From Crossiella equi (GTDB taxonomy: Bacteria > Actinomycetota > Actinomycetes > Mycobacteriales > Pseudonocardiaceae), in NCBI RefSeq assembly GCF_017876755.1, contig NZ_JAGIOO010000001.1, forward strand, positions 5,193,786 to 5,257,785: 64,000 bases of DNA. Direction: 5' to 3'. Positions 27,510 to 35,066 of the stretch are shown here, in pieces; positions within the stretch are counted from its first letter, which is position 1, and each line of letters opens with the position of its first letter. The translations under genes were made by a program, and so were the position numbers. A model generated the notes under the pieces. It saw only the letters and a list, made by a program, of their open reading frames with translations, did no database searches and was not told where the DNA came from.

Positions 27510-28001
27510 CTAGCTGACCCAGCCGGTGAGGCTCTGGCCGACCGGGCCGCGCCGCGACGTGGCCCGCGGTGGCTCCAGCGCGGCCGCCGCGGCCCGGACG
27601 AGCCAGGCGTTCACGGACAGCTTCTCCGCCGCCGCGGCCGCCTCGACCCGCGCCTTGAGCTGCTCGGACAGCCGCAGGTTGATGCGGGACATGGCGCCCT
27701 CGTCGGACTCCGGCTCGACGACCGGGGCCGGTGCCGGGGCGGCCACGACCTCCTCGGCCGGCGGCTTGGTCACCACGAACGCCGGGTTGCCCCCGCGCAG
27801 CCGCAGGTCGACCGACCCAGGAGCCAGGTCCTGGGTGATCTCGCCCGCGGCCGCCGACAGGGCATCCAGCAGGGTCAGCCGCACCGCGGAGTCCAGGGGG
27901 GCGGTCAGGCGCTCGGCGAGCGCCCGGGCCTCCGCCCCACCGGTCTCCGCGGCTACGGCGAGCTCCTGCCGGAGCTTCTCGACGTACAGCGTCAGGTCCA
28001 T
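27510..28001 (-). CDS. HicB/Arc-type ribbon-helix-helix protein
   Basis: A 163-residue protein whose C-terminal 50 residues form a ribbon-helix-helix DNA-binding unit: SRINLRLSEQLKARVEAAAA + SVNAWLVRAAAAAL. The N-terminal part is helical and partly disordered (Pro/Ala-rich linker around 85-105). It is annotated in relatives as HicB-family antitoxin, but no HicA toxin is adjacent. Three 11-bp-spaced copies of ATGGCACCAT lie over its start codon and just upstream, a likely autoregulatory operator. The DUF4097 gene follows and is probably controlled with it. Confidence 0.8.
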   Translation of the reverse strand: MDLTLYVEKLRQELAVAAETGGAEARALAERLTAPLDSAVRLTLLDALSAAAGEITQDLAPGSVDLRLRGGNPAFVVTKPPAEEVVAAPAPAPVVEPESDEGAMSRINLRLSEQLKARVEAAAAAEKLSVNAWLVRAAAAALEPPRATSRRGPVGQSLTGWVS

Positions 28002-28031
28002 GGCACAACTATGGCACCATGATGGCACCAT
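28000..28031 (-). promoter_or_regulatory. three-copy 11-bp operator of the RHH gene
   Basis: Near-palindromic boxes ATGGCACAAC (28000), ATGGCACCAT (28011) and ATGGCACCAT (28022) repeat with an exact 11-base period, one helical turn, so all face the same side of DNA. The first box overlaps the start codon of the ribbon-helix-helix gene. Tandem half-turn-related boxes are typical RHH operators. Confidence 0.7.
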
Positions 28032-28135
28032 CGCAACCCTGATTTGGCTCAGGGTGGCATCAGGGACGAGTTATCCCCGGGTGTGGACAGGTCTGTGGAT
28101 AACTTCGAACGGACGTTCGAAGGCACCATGGAGCC

Positions 28136-28561
28136 ATGGACGCGTTGACGAGCCTCCCCGACGGCCTCGGCTGGACCGCGCACGCCGAGCGGCACTTCAC
28201 CCCGGGCCACACCGCGGTGCTGGTGGTCGACCTGGACCGGTTCCACCAGGTCAACGACGAGCAGGGCCACCAGGCCGGTGACCGGGCCCTGCGCGCGGTC
28301 GCGGGCCTGCTGCGCACCCACCTGGAGGCGGGCGACCTGCTGGCCCGGATGAAGGGCGACGTCTTCCAGGTCCTCACCGGCCGGCACGGTGTGCTCACCC
28401 GTGCGGACGCCCTGCTCGCGGCCGCCCGGGACCAGGGCATCGCGCTGTCGGTCGGCCTGGCCACCTTCGGTGCCACGGTGGTCGAGCTGGAGCAGTCCGC
28501 ACGCGAGGCGCTGCGCCGGGCCAAGGACGCGGGCGGCAGCCAGGTGCGCGTGGCGTCCTGA
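28136..28561 (+). CDS. degenerate GGDEF-domain protein
   Basis: A 141-residue single-domain protein of GGDEF fold. The early conserved segment VVDLDRFHQVNDEQGHQAGD is intact, but the catalytic GG(D/E)EF signature is replaced by M-K-G-D-V-F. It is therefore very unlikely to make c-di-GMP. It may bind GTP or c-di-GMP as a receptor, or act by protein contact. No sensor or membrane part is present. It is divergent from the RHH gene and its stop is one base from that of the convergent GAP-family gene. Confidence 0.78.
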   Translation: MDALTSLPDGLGWTAHAERHFTPGHTAVLVVDLDRFHQVNDEQGHQAGDRALRAVAGLLRTHLEAGDLLARMKGDVFQVLTGRHGVLTRADALLAAARDQGIALSVGLATFGATVVELEQSAREALRRAKDAGGSQVRVAS

Positions 28562-28562
28562 C

Positions 28563-29267
28563 TCAGCGCCCGGAGTTCGGCACGTACCAGCCGAGCTCCA
28601 CCGCGAAGTACGCGATCGCGTTGTGCGCCAGGACGAACCCGACGATCGCCAGGATCCACTGGATGCTCTTGCGCGCGTTCGCGGACAGCTTCTCCCGCCA
28701 CCGGTCCAGCCGCGCCCGCGCGCGCTCGCCGAGCAGCCGGTGCACGGCCAGCAGCACCAGCTCGGGCAGCACCATGATCACTACGTACACCAGGAGCAGC
28801 GGCAGCCACGCGGTGACGGCGAGACCGTTCGTGGTCATCAGGCCGATCGCGGCCAGGAACGGCAGCGCGGTGGAGAACTCCAGCACCGACACCACCACGC
28901 CGAGCGCGAACAACGCGGGCAGCCGGTCCGAACCGGGCAGCCGGGACGCCTTGCCCGCGTGCCGGTCCGGGGCCCGCTTGTCCCGGGCGCTGTCCACCCA
29001 GCTCCAGACGAACACGGCCAGCCCGAGCACCCCGGTCACCCCGTAGGCCACCGGCCCCTGGAGGGACCCCGGCGGCAGGCTGCCCAGGCCGAGCATGAGC
29101 AGCACGCCGAGCACGAGGTAGGTGCCCGCGACCGCGCTCAGGTAGACGAGCACCCGCACGGCCACGCGCCCGCCGCGGAGCAGCAGGAACAGCGTGACGC
29201 CGAGGACGGACGGGTTGACGCTGTCCAGCGCGGCGAGGCCGAGCACGGACAAGACCAGCACGAACAC
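28563..29267 (-). CDS. GAP-family (Sap-like) membrane protein
   Basis: A 234-residue membrane protein with six predicted helices, of the actinobacterial GAP / sulfolipid-addressing protein family. The opening VLGLAALDSVNPSVLGVTLFL and the FALGVVVSVLEFSTALPFLAAIG segment are diagnostic; the conserved E-F in helix four and the P-x-L-L-L-V-Y follow. Family members help export cell-envelope glycopeptidolipids or sulfolipid; function here is unknown. A close paralogue lies at 56908-57600. The two share the D-S-x-N-P-S motif and overall layout. Confidence 0.82.
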   Translation of the reverse strand: MFVLVLSVLGLAALDSVNPSVLGVTLFLLLRGGRVAVRVLVYLSAVAGTYLVLGVLLMLGLGSLPPGSLQGPVAYGVTGVLGLAVFVWSWVDSARDKRAPDRHAGKASRLPGSDRLPALFALGVVVSVLEFSTALPFLAAIGLMTTNGLAVTAWLPLLLVYVVIMVLPELVLLAVHRLLGERARARLDRWREKLSANARKSIQWILAIVGFVLAHNAIAYFAVELGWYVPNSGR

Positions 29268-29416
29268 GGTTCCCCCTGAAGACGTACTTCTCCCCGCCGA
29301 CGTGTCTAGCAGCCGAGCCCCGCCGCCGCAGACGAACGTCTGGGATCACGCTGACGAACGGCTTGACCAGTGGCGATGACCCCACGGACGGGCTGGAGAT
29401 CCCTAACGTCGGTGGC

Positions 29417-29929
29417 ATGCGCGGTGATGTGGGGGCACGGAGCGCGATCGCGACTGCCCATCCTGATGTCCGGCTGGTCCTCGACCAGTTCGAGCACCAC
29501 AACGACGATCCTTGCCCTGTCCCGAGCACGGGCCTGACCGTCGACATCGGCCTCGACGCCGAGGACGGGTTCGGCTGCCTGTTGGCGATCGGGGTGCTCC
29601 TGGTCAAGCTGGTGACGTTCTCCTGGCTCTTCCGGCCACGCCAGCCGGTGCGGCAGCGCGGTGACCGGAACAGCGCGGCGGCCTCGCTGCGCAAGAAGAC
29701 GGCTCGGTGGTCGGGGCGTGGTTGCCTGCTGGCCATCGGCCCGGACTGGGTGCGACTGTTCACCGCCGACCAGGACGGGCCGCGGGTCCGGTGGACCGGG
29801 CTGAGCGTGGGGCACACCGTGCGTGGCGGGCTGCTGCGGCTCACCTTCCCGGACCGGTCCTGGGCCGAGCTGCCGATCACGCCCTCGCAGGAGGGCGAAC
29901 TGCGCCGCAACGACGAACTGGGGGCCTGA
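29417..29929 (+). CDS. hypothetical protein, tandem paralogue A
   Basis: A protein of about 170 residues (a TTG at 29363 would add 18). It has one hydrophobic segment (FGCLLAIGVLLVKLVTFSWL) and a C-terminal domain of about 70 residues beginning with CLLAIGPDWVRLF and ending LPITPSQEGELRRN. That C-terminal domain is visibly related to the one in the next gene (LGIGETWAASF ... LPLTPGQVWALRN), so the pair arose by duplication. The stop overlaps the next ATG by one base. No known family recognised. Confidence 0.6.
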   Translation: MRGDVGARSAIATAHPDVRLVLDQFEHHNDDPCPVPSTGLTVDIGLDAEDGFGCLLAIGVLLVKLVTFSWLFRPRQPVRQRGDRNSAAASLRKKTARWSGRGCLLAIGPDWVRLFTADQDGPRVRWTGLSVGHTVRGGLLRLTFPDRSWAELPITPSQEGELRRNDELGA

Positions 29930-30474
29930 TGGACACCGAGTTGACCCGCAACGAGGTCGTGGCCACCCGGGCGATCAGGCGGGTGCACGCCGACACGCTG
30001 CTGGCGGTCGAGTTCGAGCGCCGCCCGAAGTTCCGCGTGCCGGGGGTGCAGCCGCCGCCCGACGCCGAGGAGAAGGCGGCGGAACGGCGCTGGTGGCACG
30101 TGCTCGCCTACGTCCTGCTGCTGCCCGTCCTCTTCGTGCTCGACCCGGGCGGCTTCGGCAACCCCTGGCGGCCCAGGCAGCAGGTGCGCGGTGCGAACGG
30201 GGACGCGATGTCGGTGCGGTTGTGGTGCACCCCGCGCACGGTGGGCACCGGCGGGCAGTCCCGGCGGGCCTGGCTCGGCATCGGCGAGACCTGGGCGGCC
30301 TCCTTCGTGGCCGCCCCGGGCGGGGCCGTGGTCCAGCAGGAGTTCCCGGTCCGGTCCGCGACCGTGACCGGACCTCGCTGGCGGCCGTGGCTGACGGTGG
30401 TCTTCGAGGACGGGTCCTCGCTACGGCTGCCACTCACCCCTGGGCAGGTGTGGGCGCTGCGGAATCCGTGCTGA
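29929..30474 (+). CDS. hypothetical membrane protein, tandem paralogue B
   Basis: A 181-residue protein with a basic N-terminus, one membrane helix near 60-78 (WHVLAYVLLLPVLFVLDPGG) and a C-terminal beta-rich domain related to that of the preceding gene. Overlapping stop and start (TGATG) show translational coupling to paralogue A. Its last 41 bases overlap the convergent CobW gene. Function unknown; the pair may be a membrane-associated two-component unit such as an immunity or sensor pair, which is only a guess. Confidence 0.62.
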   Translation: MDTELTRNEVVATRAIRRVHADTLLAVEFERRPKFRVPGVQPPPDAEEKAAERRWWHVLAYVLLLPVLFVLDPGGFGNPWRPRQQVRGANGDAMSVRLWCTPRTVGTGGQSRRAWLGIGETWAASFVAAPGGAVVQQEFPVRSATVTGPRWRPWLTVVFEDGSSLRLPLTPGQVWALRNPC

Positions 30475-31486
30475 GCAGCGCCAGCACGCGCAGCATGGCC
30501 CGCTCGTCCGTGGTCCCCGGCGCCTGGTCCACACACGCGGTGAGCCCGGCCAGCACCTCGGCCTCGTCCAGGTCGGTGCCGATCAGCACCAGCTGGTTGC
30601 GGCGGATCTCCTTGCGGGGCCACGGATCGGCGGTCAGGCGCAGGTGGCTGCCGACGGTGTGCAGGGTGAAGCGGCGGTCGTCCGGTCCGAAGTGGACGAA
30701 CCCCTTCACCCGGTACACCCCGGCGGGGCGGTGGGTGAGGAAGTCCAGGAGGCGCATCGGGTGCAGCGGTCCGTCCGCGCTGAAGTCCACGGTGCCGTAC
30801 TCGGTGTGCAGGTGCTCGTGGTGGTGGTCGTGCTCCTCGCGCAGCAGCTCGTCGATGGTCAGCTGCCGGGCCACGGACAGGTCCTCGGGCACGGCCTCGT
30901 GGTCGAAGAGCAGGCGGGTGTCCACACGGCCGTGCTCGGCCGGGACCACCGGTGTGCCGGGCGCCAGGTGCTCCAGCTCGTTGAGCAGCAGCAGGCGGCC
31001 GGTGTCGTCCACGCGGTCGACCTTGTTCAGCACCACCAGGTCGGCCAGCCGCAGGTGCTTGGCCAGCTCGGGGTGGCGCTCCAGGGTGGCCTCGAACTCG
31101 GCCGCGTCCACCACCTCGACCAGCCCGCCGTAGGTCAGGTGCGGGTTCTCGCTGGCCACGACCATGCGCACCAGCGTCTGCGGCTCGGCCAGGCCGCTGG
31201 CCTCGATCACGATCACGTCCAGCGCGCCGGGCTTGGCCAACCGGTCCAGCAGCTCGTCCATCTCGCTGGTGTCCGCGACGCAGCACAGGCACCCGTTGGA
31301 CAGCGACACCATGGCATCGGCCTGGCCCGCGACCAGCATCGCGTCGATGTTGACCCGCCCGAAGTCGTTGACCACCACCCCGATGCGCGCGCCCTGGTCG
31401 TTGTGCAGGAGGTGGTTGAGCAACGTGGTCTTGCCCGCACCGAGGAACCCGGCGACGACGATGACCGGGATCAGCTTCTTGGCCAC
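30434..31486 (-). CDS. CobW/COG0523-type metal-chaperone GTPase
   Basis: A 350-residue G3E GTPase that inserts zinc or another metal into client proteins. Walker A is VAGFLGAGKTTLLNHLL. The metal-binding C-x-C-C is in LSNGCLCC, followed by E-A-S-G-L-A-E-P and the NKVD guanine motif (VVLNKVDRVDD). A His-rich loop, E-E-H-D-H-H-H-E-H-L-H, near residue 225 supports zinc handling. The CobW C-terminal domain ends at about 335. The GTG start overlaps the 3' end of the frameshifted prenyltransferase-like gene by 16 bases. No Zur box was identified. Confidence 0.9.
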   Translation of the reverse strand: MAKKLIPVIVVAGFLGAGKTTLLNHLLHNDQGARIGVVVNDFGRVNIDAMLVAGQADAMVSLSNGCLCCVADTSEMDELLDRLAKPGALDVIVIEASGLAEPQTLVRMVVASENPHLTYGGLVEVVDAAEFEATLERHPELAKHLRLADLVVLNKVDRVDDTGRLLLLNELEHLAPGTPVVPAEHGRVDTRLLFDHEAVPEDLSVARQLTIDELLREEHDHHHEHLHTEYGTVDFSADGPLHPMRLLDFLTHRPAGVYRVKGFVHFGPDDRRFTLHTVGSHLRLTADPWPRKEIRRNQLVLIGTDLDEAEVLAGLTACVDQAPGTTDERAMLRVLALLSTDSAAPTPAQG

Positions 31487-32444
31487 GCCCCGAGTGTGGC
31501 ACGTCCACCCCGGACCGCCGCCGTGGCCAAGAGCACGGCACCGGCGGTCCAGGTGGTCTGCTCCTCCGGCCACAGCACGTCGTTGGCGAACTGGTAGCCG
31601 GTCCAGTACCCGCCGTCCGGGCGCGCAGCCTGCGCAGGTCGTGCAGCAGCGCACCGGCCCGCGCGGTGTCCCCGCGCAGCGCCAGGGTCAGCGCCAGCTC
31701 CGCGGTCTCCCCGCCGGTCACCCAGGGCTGGTCGTGCACGCAGCGCACCCCGAGCCCGGGCTCGACGAACCGGTGCCACCCGGCGGCGAGGTCGGCGGCG
31801 GCCTCGGCATCCGTGCGCGCCCCGCACAGCACCGGGTAGTACCAGTCCATGGCGTGCGGTTTGACCAGGAACAACGCCGGGTCCGCCAGGGCCTGCCGCA
31901 ACCGCCGGGCGGCGTCAGCCCAGTCCGGTTCGGCGGTGCCCAGGCGCCGGGCCAGGTTGAGCGCCGCCCAGAGCGAGTGGTGGATGCTGGCGCAGCCGGT
32001 GCGCAGGGCCGACGTGCACGTGCTGCCGTCCGGGCGGCGGTGCCAGCCGACCGTGCCGTCCGGCGCCTGGAGCTCCAGCACGAACCGGATCGCCGCACGC
32101 ACGGCTGGCCACAGCTCGCGGGCCAGCCGGAGGTCGCCGGTGTGCCGGAGGTGGTGCCACACGCCGACCGCGAGGTAGCTGCTCCGGTTGGTGTCCCCGG
32201 TCGGGTCGGTGACCACGCCGTGCCGGTACTCGGCGGCGAACGAGCCGTCCGGCCGCTGCAGCCCGGCCAGCCAGCGCAGTGCCCGGGCGGCCTGCGCGTG
32301 GTGGCCCGCGGTGTCCAGGCCCATGGCCGCCTCGACGTGGTTCCACGGGTCGAGCTGCCCGCCGCCGTCCCACGGGATCGCGCCGCTGTCCAGCTGGTGG
32401 GCGAGGATCCAGCGGGCGGTGGCGGCCAGCTCCTCCGGGGTCAC
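31471..32444 (-). pseudogene. prenyltransferase/terpenoid-cyclase-fold protein, frameshifted near its 3' end
   Basis: An alpha/alpha-barrel protein of the prenyltransferase/squalene-oxidase repeat type, often found after a GT4 glycosyltransferase and a methyltransferase in actinomycetes. Repeats such as LDPWNHVEAAMGL, LAGLQRPDGSFAAEY and LELQAPDGTVGWH are visible. The GTG start overlaps the methyltransferase stop by four bases (GTGA). Up to about 31625 the frame is continuous (LLHDLRRLRA). The homologous ending (DGGYWTGYQFANDVLWPEEQ) is in the -1 frame and stops at 31471. A one-base loss near 31614-31624 explains this. It may be a true mutation or a sequencing error; unrepaired, the frame would run on antisense-free into cobW. 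Confidence 0.7.
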
Positions 32445-33142
32445 GCCGGTTTCACCGCGTAGACCACGAGACTCTTGCCGACCAGGGGGTTGAGCAGGCG
32501 GTCGGCGGCGCGGGTCAGCCGGTTGCCGTGCATGATGTCCCACTCCAGGAACCGGTGGTACCGGCGCACGAACGGCCGCTCGCCGACCGCGCACAGCAGC
32601 CACCAGTACGGCACGTGCAGCGCGTGCGCGTGGTGCCCGCCGACCGGGCGCAGACCGTGCCGCCGCAGCATCCGGAGCAGGCCGCCGCGGCGGTAGATGC
32701 GCACGTGCCCGCCCTCGACCTCGTGGTACTCCCGGGACAGGGCCCAGCACACGCGCTCGGGCAGCCAGCGCGGCACGGTCACCGCGAGCAGGCCGCCGGG
32801 CGCGAGCACCCGAACCAGCTCGGCCAGCACCGCGTGGTCGTCCGGCACGTGCTCCAGCACCTCGGCGGCGATGACCTTGGTGAACGAGTGGTCCGGGAAG
32901 GGCAGCCGGTTGCCGTCCCCGCGCACCTGCCAGGCTCGCGCCCCTGGCGGCACCTGGTGCTCGGCCGCCATCGCGTCGCACCAGTCCCGCACGTGCTTGA
33001 GCTCGGTGGCGTCCAGGTCGAGCGCGACCACCTGCCCGCCGCGCCGGTACGCCTCGTAGGTGTGCCTGCCCCCGCCGCAGCCGAAGTCCAGCACCCGGTC
33101 CCCGGCCTGGACGGAGAAGCGGTCGTAGTTGACGGTCAGCAC
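32441..33142 (-). CDS. class I SAM-dependent methyltransferase
   Basis: A 233-residue Rossmann-fold methyltransferase. SAM motif I is VLDFGCGGGRHTYEAYRRG, motif II ends in VVALDLD, and the post-motif is AAEVLEHVPDDHAVLAEL followed by LAPGGLLAVTVPRW. The length and the small-molecule-type C-terminus suggest a substrate made by the neighbouring glycosyltransferase pathway. Its GTG overlaps the glycosyltransferase stop by seven bases, and its own stop overlaps the prenyltransferase-like gene by four, so the three form one coupled operon. Substrate unknown. Confidence 0.85.
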   Translation of the reverse strand: MLTVNYDRFSVQAGDRVLDFGCGGGRHTYEAYRRGGQVVALDLDATELKHVRDWCDAMAAEHQVPPGARAWQVRGDGNRLPFPDHSFTKVIAAEVLEHVPDDHAVLAELVRVLAPGGLLAVTVPRWLPERVCWALSREYHEVEGGHVRIYRRGGLLRMLRRHGLRPVGGHHAHALHVPYWWLLCAVGERPFVRRYHRFLEWDIMHGNRLTRAADRLLNPLVGKSLVVYAVKPA

Positions 33143-34364
33143 ATCAGCTCTTTCCGGGAGGCTCGGTAGTGCGCGGCGGTGGCTTCGGCGGTGCGCGGCC
33201 AGGTCAGCCCGGCGGCCCGGCGCACCCCGGCCGTCCCGAGCCGTTGGCGCAGCTCGGGTTCGGTGAGCACGCGGCGCAGTGCGGCGGCCATGGCCTCCGG
33301 GTTGGCGGGCGGGACGAGCAACGCGGCCTGGTCCCGTCCGACCACCTCGGGCAGTGCGCCGGCGGTCGTGGTGACCAGGGGCGTACCGCAGGCCATGGCC
33401 TCGGCGGCGGGCAGGGAGAACCCCTCGAACAGTGACGGCACGCACACCGCGTCCGCCGACCGCACCAGCCGGGCGAGTTCCGCGGTGGACAGTCCAGGGG
33501 CGAACCGCACGGCCCCGGCCAGCAGTGGGTGCCCGAGCAGCTCGGCGGCAGGACTGTCCGCCTTGGGCGCACCGACCACGACGAGCTCGGCGGGCACAGC
33601 CGCTCGAAGCCGGAGCAGCGCTTCGAGCAGCGTGCGCAACCCCTTGATGGGCACGTCCGCGCTGGCCGTGGTGACGATCCGCCCGGGCACCCGACCCGGC
33701 TCGGGGTGGAACACCGAGTGGTCCACCCCGAGCGGTACGACGTGCACCCGCTCAGCCGGGACGCCCATGCGCCGCACGATGGCGGCTTTCGAGGCCTGGG
33801 ACACGGTCAGCACCCGGTCGGCCCGGCGTGCGACCCGGTTCTGCATCTCCACGAAGCGGTGCCACCGCACGGCCCCGTCCCGGTGGGCCCCGGTGGTCGA
33901 GGCGACCTTGAAGTCGCGGTCGATGGCCAGCGGGTGGTGCACGGTGGCCACCAGCGGCAGGCCCAGCCCGAGCAACCCGTACCCGAGCCCCTGGTTGTCG
34001 TGCACGACGTCGAACTCGCCGCGGCGGGCCCGCAGCACGCCACGCACCCGCAGGGAGAACGACAACGGCTCGGGATAGCTGCCGCGCCACCGGAACTCCA
34101 GGTACTCCACCCAGTCCGCGAACCCCCGCACCCGGCTGACCGGCGGCAGGGTGAAGGGATCGGGTTCACCAAATTGTCCAAAGTGGACAATTTGGTGAGT
34201 GGGATGCCGTCGTCCAGCTCGGGGTAGGGCGGCCCGGCGAAGACCTCCACATGGTGCCCGAGATCGCGCAGGGACCGGCTGAGGTGCCGCACGTACACGC
34301 CCTGGCCACCGGAATGCGGGGCACCGCGGTAGCAGAGCAGCGCGACCCGCAATGGCCGGGTCAC
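33136..34364 (-). pseudogene. GT4-family glycosyltransferase, frameshifted at an inverted repeat
   Basis: A GT-B fold glycosyltransferase of family 4. The N-terminal acceptor domain starts at GTG 34364 (xTRPLRVALLCYRGAPHSGG) and runs to about residue 60 (PELDDGIPLTKL). The rest, including TVHHPLAID, VLTVSQASKAAI, PLGVDHSVFHPEP and the donor-site VPSLFEGFSLPAAEAMACG, is in the frame one base earlier, down to the stop at 33136. The switch lies at a perfect 15-bp inverted repeat (34166-34198). In this state only a short peptide would be made, unless the ribosome shifts or the sequence is wrong. First gene of the GT-methyltransferase-prenyltransferase set. Confidence 0.75.
34166..34198. repeat. 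perfect AT-rich inverted repeat inside the glycosyltransferase gene
   Basis: TCACCAAATTGTCCA (34166-34180) and its exact complement TGGACAATTTGGTGA (34184-34198) flank a 3-base loop AAG. The segment is far more AT-rich than its surroundings and lies exactly where the glycosyltransferase reading frame breaks. Confidence 0.95.
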
Positions 34365-34392
34365 GCGGGGACCTCACTCGCGCAGGCGCTCC

Positions 34393-34629
34393 TCATAGAA
34401 CACCCACCGCCCGGCGTGCGCTGGCCCGTCGGAAGGCCTCGACCAAGGCCGTGTCCAGCTCGTCGGCGTCGGGGTCGAGCACGTAGGGCTTGTCCAGTGC
34501 CGGGAGGCAGTCCCCGATGCCGGGGGTGGTGAGGTGCTCGGCGAGGCGCTTGACCTTCGGCTCCAGACCGGCCAGCGGCTTGCCGCACTGCGCCCCGATC
34601 ACCAGCACCAATCGCTCCACGTCGACCAA
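34393..34629 (-). pseudogene. N-terminal fragment resembling a caspase-like conflict protein
   Basis: A 78-residue reading frame. Its pattern RLVLVIGAQCGKPLAGLE, then LTTPGIGDCLPAL and ELDTALVEAFRRA resembles the first strand and helices of actinobacterial caspase-like (metacaspase) or effector-associated proteins. It ends abruptly at a stop before the catalytic His and Cys, so if the match is right only a remnant is left. It faces away from the adjacent hydrolase fragment. My family assignment is from pattern memory and is weak; it could also be a small independent gene. Confidence 0.35.
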
Positions 34630-34681
34630 GATCTACCACGGGACCCGCCCCGGGCAAGCGGTCCGGCTACGGTGCACCCAG

Positions 34682-35056
34682 GTGGGACCGGAGACGGAGG
34701 TCGTGGTCGCACACTCGCTGGGCACCGCCGTGGCCTACGAGGCCCTGCACCGGCTGGCCCGCCCGTTGCCGCTGCTGGTCACCCTCGGGTCGCCACTCGG
34801 GCTGCGCACCGTCGTCTACGACCGCCTGCGCCCGGCGCCCCCGCACGTGCCACCGCTGCTGCGCCGGTGGGTGAACGTGTTGGACCGGGACGACCTGATC
34901 GCCGCCCGCGCGGACCTCACCGAGCTCTTCCCCGGATCCGGCGCGGTGCTGGAGCCGCACCGCCTGGTGGACAACGGCCGCACCCCGCACGCGGCGGAGG
35001 CGTACCTGACCAAACCGGAATCCGCTGGACCGGTGGGCGAGACCCTGCGCGGTTAA
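34682..35056 (+). pseudogene. truncated duplicate of the downstream alpha/beta hydrolase
   Basis: From VGPETEVVVAHSLGTAVAYE onward the translation runs in parallel with the C-terminal half of the intact hydrolase at 35067 (VGPETKAVVAHSLGAVVAYE). The VTLGSPLGLR, VYDRLRP and VNVLDRDDL segments are also shared. The N-terminal half is absent and the upstream sequence is unrelated, so this is a partial gene copy with the nucleophile A-H-S-L-G still present. A GTG at 34682 could start a 124-residue product, but folding without the N-terminal strands is unlikely. It ends 11 bases before the intact copy. Confidence 0.7.
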
Positions 35057-35066
35057 CCTCGGACGC

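Noticed and set aside
27510-28001. HicAB toxin-antitoxin pair
   Set aside because: The ribbon-helix-helix protein is HicB-like, but no small HicA-type RNA-binding gene lies on either side.
30108-32981. A single 957-codon gene covering prenyltransferase and CobW on the minus strand
   Set aside because: Only the upstream part matches the prenyltransferase-like protein. Past about 31625 the frame is out of phase with both the rest of that protein and CobW.
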